Below are positions 54,691 through 57,110 of a stretch of DNA of 57,110 nucleotides, one piece after another. The notes under the pieces are model-generated. The model was not told where the DNA came from, did not search any database, and was given only the letters and a program-made list of their open reading frames with translations. The position numbers were made by a program, and so were the translations under genes. Position 1 is the first letter of the stretch, and every line of letters starts with the position of its first letter. Source of the stretch: an uncultured Cyclobacteriaceae bacterium (GTDB lineage: Bacteria; Bacteroidota; Bacteroidia; Cytophagales; Cyclobacteriaceae); contig CANLOE010000035.1 of NCBI GenBank assembly GCA_947492745.1, forward strand, positions 1 to 57,110, in the 5' to 3' direction.

Positions 54691-55444
54691 TCTCCCCAAA
54701 CGCATTGTTATATCTTTCAACATTACTATTGTATTTTCTGATATCTTTAGTTACTGATTCACTTTGTAAATATTCCTTTCCTTTACCGACTAGTTTTGCC
54801 ACTCCTAGAGCATCCTTGATACGGGCTGCTTGCTGATCTAAATAACCAAATGTAACCTCTTTCATGTATTCCTTAAAATTAGCCGAACTCTTTTTGAATG
54901 ATATTCTTTTGGTCTGGGCAATTGCAATTTCAAAATGGCTAAATCCATCATTCTCGAAACCATCCAGGTGTTTTCTTTCGTGAAACAGAACATTCTTGAA
55001 ATTATAGTAATTGTCGAACAGAAATTCCCCGTTGCGGTTCAGCCCTACATTGACGGTCAGTTCCATTTCATGGCTTTTGGGTACACTCATTCCCTTGTCA
55101 CTATCCGGGCTGTTCTCAATGATCACCTTGTCCAGTTCCCCGAACTTGTTGCCACTGAAAATCTTTTTTGTCACACTCTGTTGTGCAACCCTGTCCGCTT
55201 CATGAAACGGGACACTGCCCTGAAAGATGGGGACTTTGGATTCCGAATCTTTATGTACCTGTCTGAACGCCGAAAAATCTTTAAGGGTCTTGTCATTGGA
55301 GGAAATGATTCTCATCTCATTTGAAGTACCATATTTCCCACCATATCTCCCATCTGCAACATAATACCTTTCCAAGCCATCGATATCGATATTGGCCAAT
55401 GGGCTGTTGCTGGCGAACTGGTAGGGGCACATCCTGTTTGCCAT
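54665..55444 (-). CDS. orphan Rhs C-terminal toxin with HExxH metallopeptidase motif
   Basis: 259 residues from the ATG at 55444 (a TTG 24 bases upstream is also in frame; a TAG lies before it). The first ~25 residues, CPYQFASNSPLANIDIDGLE, are the last part of the Rhs core (compare PYQFAGNKPIVALDRDGLEE at 56068-57110), so this is a cut-off C-terminal toxin module without its core. The toxin domain contains VLFHERKHLDGF, an HExxH zinc-peptidase motif (residues 155-159), followed by HFEIAIAQ, where a glutamate could be the third ligand. It probably cleaves proteins in a target cell. It is separated from the main Rhs gene by direct repeat 2 and lies in the same direction. Confidence 0.8.
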   Translation of the reverse strand: MANRMCPYQFASNSPLANIDIDGLERYYVADGRYGGKYGTSNEMRIISSNDKTLKDFSAFRQVHKDSESKVPIFQGSVPFHEADRVAQQSVTKKIFSGNKFGELDKVIIENSPDSDKGMSVPKSHEMELTVNVGLNRNGEFLFDNYYNFKNVLFHERKHLDGFENDGFSHFEIAIAQTKRISFKKSSANFKEYMKEVTFGYLDQQAARIKDALGVAKLVGKGKEYLQSESVTKDIRKYNSNVERYNNAFGENEKPEVFK

Positions 55445-55490
55445 CGATGCGATGATAAGGTCGGTCAAGATGAAAAGCCTCTAAATAAAG

Positions 55491-55602
55491 AAAGCCCCCA
55501 CCGTCTCCGGAAGGGGCCTCTCAATACTTCTATACTTCTCGCAAAACGCGTTCAAAACGCTCCACACCTTCAATCCTCGTTACAAACGAGGACTAGGGGG
55601 GT
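55491..55602 (+). repeat. direct repeat 2 bordering the displaced toxin cassette
   Basis: Same sequence as 53655-53759, with an eight- to nine-base duplication (TATACTTC) in the middle. It lies between the orphan toxin gene and the small membrane-protein gene; the stop codon of the latter starts at its last base. Confidence 0.85.
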
Positions 55603-55790
55603 CATTCGAAAAACAGCTGTATCATATACTTAATGAACCTGTAAAACCAAATTGCCACAAGACAGGACAATACCACGGCAAAAAGACAAAGGGCAATCGA
55701 CACAATAATCAAGCCCGTATTATTGGTCTCGAACAATGGGGCGGCCGAAGTACTATCGACTACATTTCCTACTGATATGTGTAACTTCAT
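55602..55790 (-). CDS. small one-helix membrane protein
   Basis: 62 residues with one strong transmembrane helix (LIIVSIALCLFAVVLSCLVAIWF) and a short N-terminal part. No family recognised. It follows the presumed immunity gene of the Rhs toxin by 21 bases on the same strand, so it may belong to that cassette as a second immunity or helper protein. It ends at the border of direct repeat 2. Confidence 0.55.
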   Translation of the reverse strand: MKLHISVGNVVDSTSAAPLFETNNTGLIIVSIALCLFAVVLSCLVAIWFYRFIKYMIQLFFE

Positions 55791-55811
55791 CTATTTGAGG
55801 AGTGAGGGGTT

Positions 55812-56078
55812 TTACAGCTCATTGGCTTCGATTTCAACTAGAGGTGTACCGCACCAAGGACAATAGGAAATTGGTGCTTCCATTTCTACTCGAATGTCGT
55901 ACTTTACTTTGTTTCTTACAACAGATTTTAACAGCCCGCTTTGTTCTTCCCTATCTACAGCCAAACCTACTATCTTAAATGGGGCAAGTGAATTATTATG
56001 ACTTTCGATGGAAAATCCTTTTTTCCCCCTTTTTTCGTGCCAAGATTCAAATCCTCTACAGCAAAATTTATTTATCAT
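55812..56078 (-). CDS. candidate immunity protein of the Rhs toxin
   Basis: 88 residues, no signal peptide. The C-terminus has YCPWCGTPLVEIE, a CxxC pair like half a zinc ribbon, and a further Cys pair (FCCRGF) near the N-terminus. The ATG overlaps the stop codon region of the Rhs gene by 11 bases, typical of toxin/immunity coupling. No named immunity family is recognised. Cytosolic location would fit an immunity protein against a toxin acting in the cytosol. Confidence 0.7.
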   Translation of the reverse strand: MINKFCCRGFESWHEKRGKKGFSIESHNNSLAPFKIVGLAVDREEQSGLLKSVVRNKVKYDIRVEMEAPISYCPWCGTPLVEIEANEL

Positions 56079-57110
56079 TGACTTTATATTTATTCAATTC
56101 GGGGGAAACGCTTTTATCAAACCTTAATTCTTCGTTGTATGTACCTGTCGCATGATCTAAATCCTTATAACGCTGTATTAAATTTTGACTATCCCATTTA
56201 TCGAATACATCTTTGGGAATTTCAAATTCGTGAACATCACCGCTTCTATTCAATTTACCTACCTGACTCTTATCAGTTCCAACAGACAGATCACCATCAA
56301 CCTTGCCGCCCTTCAATTTCCCTTTGTGAAAAACCTTGACGGTCATTTTTCTCTGTTTCATCGCCTCGTCGAACAGGGTTGCTTTATTTGGACCCGGTTT
56401 TGGTGCGATCCTTGATTTTTTCGGTAATCGCTTGTTGAATGCCCTGCCACCGCCCATACCGCTGATTACCGCAAAGACCCCTCCTAAAACAGCAGTCTGC
56501 TTTATGCTTTTATCTATTTCTGCCTTGCCACGCTCGGAATGCAGGAAATTGAGTATTCGTCCTTCCGTAAGAGGTTTCGACAGTTCCCCGGTTTGGATTT
56601 CTCCCCCATATCGAATACTGTTTTCACCAGTTACGCGTGAATCCGTTTCATAATAGATATTGATATCATACTGGATATACGGATTGACTTTTACGCTCGG
56701 GGTTCGGGAAATGAAATTGCCCCCCACGTTACCACTTACTATCTGTATATCCTTCTCTCCTGTCTTTTCGAGTACCGTTGAGCCGTTCTTGTAAAGGACA
56801 TAGTTGTACTTTATCTCTTCCAGACCGTCCCTATCCAGGGCAACTATCGGCTTGTTCCCTGCAAACTGATAGGGGGTGTACCATGGATATTCTTTCGTGA
56901 GCGGGTCCGTACTGAGGAACCTCGCTATCGCGGGGTCGTAGATCCTGAACCCATAGTCGTAGGCCGTATTGCTGCCCCATTCCCCGCCGTCATCCCTTTC
57001 CTTACCGTTGAACCCGTAGCGGGATGAGCTCAGGCGTTTTTTTTCCGCATGCCCCTTTTTTCCATGGTGCCCCGGGAAAAAACACCGATATGTCCCTGGG
57101 CCCCCTGCAA
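56068..57110 (-). CDS. Rhs-family polymorphic toxin, 3' part (runs off the window)
   Basis: 346 residues are in view, with no stop to the right edge. The first ~100 are the end of the Rhs repeat-associated core: RYGFNGKERDDGGEWG, YDYGFRIYDPAIARFLSTDPL, then PYQFAGNKPIVALDRDGLEE, the classic border of the variable toxin region. The C-terminal part (~220 residues) has a Gly-rich hydrophobic stretch (TAVLGGVFAVISGMGGGRAF) and then FHKGKLKGGKVDGDLSVGTDKSQVGKLNRSGDVHEFEIPKDVFDKW ... TGTYNEELRF. This end domain is not identified; an ADP-ribosyltransferase-like toxin is one guess from the HEFEIP and NEELRF strands, with low certainty. The core should form the shell that carries the toxin. It is followed by an overlapping candidate immunity gene. 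Confidence 0.85.
   Translation of the reverse strand, partial: AGGPGTYRCFFPGHHGKKGHAEKKRLSSSRYGFNGKERDDGGEWGSNTAYDYGFRIYDPAIARFLSTDPLTKEYPWYTPYQFAGNKPIVALDRDGLEEIKYNYVLYKNGSTVLEKTGEKDIQIVSGNVGGNFISRTPSVKVNPYIQYDINIYYETDSRVTGENSIRYGGEIQTGELSKPLTEGRILNFLHSERGKAEIDKSIKQTAVLGGVFAVISGMGGGRAFNKRLPKKSRIAPKPGPNKATLFDEAMKQRKMTVKVFHKGKLKGGKVDGDLSVGTDKSQVGKLNRSGDVHEFEIPKDVFDKWDSQNLIQRYKDLDHATGTYNEELRFDKSVSPELNKYKVNDK

Overview
The window looks like a piece of a Bacteroidota chromosome, most likely a marine Cytophagales- or Flavobacteria-type organism. The evidence is type IX secretion (T9SS) cargo with C-terminal sorting domains of both kinds, a PorP/SprF-family outer-membrane protein, TAnnTTTG-type promoter boxes, and many lipoproteins and Calx-beta/LamG surface proteins. 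No rRNA or tRNA gene was seen. Almost all genes are on the minus strand.

Left part (1-13.9 kb). A CRISPR array of 36-bp repeats and ~30-bp spacers opens the window, with no cas gene in view; one end is broken and two adjacent spacers are duplicated in tandem. Then come a BNR/Ycf48-like lipoprotein, a small exported protein, an M28 zinc peptidase and, on the plus strand, full-length gcvP (glycine decarboxylase). A minus-strand polyamine group follows: a DUF4178-like protein, a lipoprotein, a membrane-anchored spermidine-synthase-like protein and a short S-adenosylmethionine decarboxylase. Next is a membrane protein with a tiny overlapping gene upstream.

Middle part (14-32 kb). A three-gene module appears twice: a cadherin/Ig-like lipoprotein, an ECF sigma factor, and a long protein with an N-terminal anti-sigma segment, one inner-membrane helix, a disordered linker and a C-terminal outer-membrane beta-barrel. 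That layout matches the dual membrane-spanning anti-sigma factors described in Bacteroides. The first copy is intact. In the second, the sigma gene has an in-frame TGA and the anti-sigma/barrel gene is frameshifted. A membrane-bound M28 peptidase lies between the copies on the other strand. Then follow a PorP/SprF-SPOR fusion and, 10 bp upstream of it, a large BNR/FN3 protein with a type B T9SS sorting domain.

Giant gene (32.5-51 kb). One 18.5-kb gene encodes a 6154-residue T9SS cargo built from 20 Calx-beta domains and eight LamG-like units, ending in a type A sorting domain.

Right part (51-57.1 kb). This is a decaying accessory region: an IS3-family transposase remnant cut by a palindromic repeat, an XRE regulator with its own promoter, a fragment of a second XRE regulator, and the 3' end of an Rhs polymorphic-toxin gene with immunity candidates. 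A displaced toxin cassette with an HExxH metallopeptidase motif lies between two ~105-bp direct repeats.

Two families of short palindromic, MITE-like elements (~165-175 bp, several copies each) fill many of the gaps between genes; one copy supplies the stop codon of the DUF4178-like gene.
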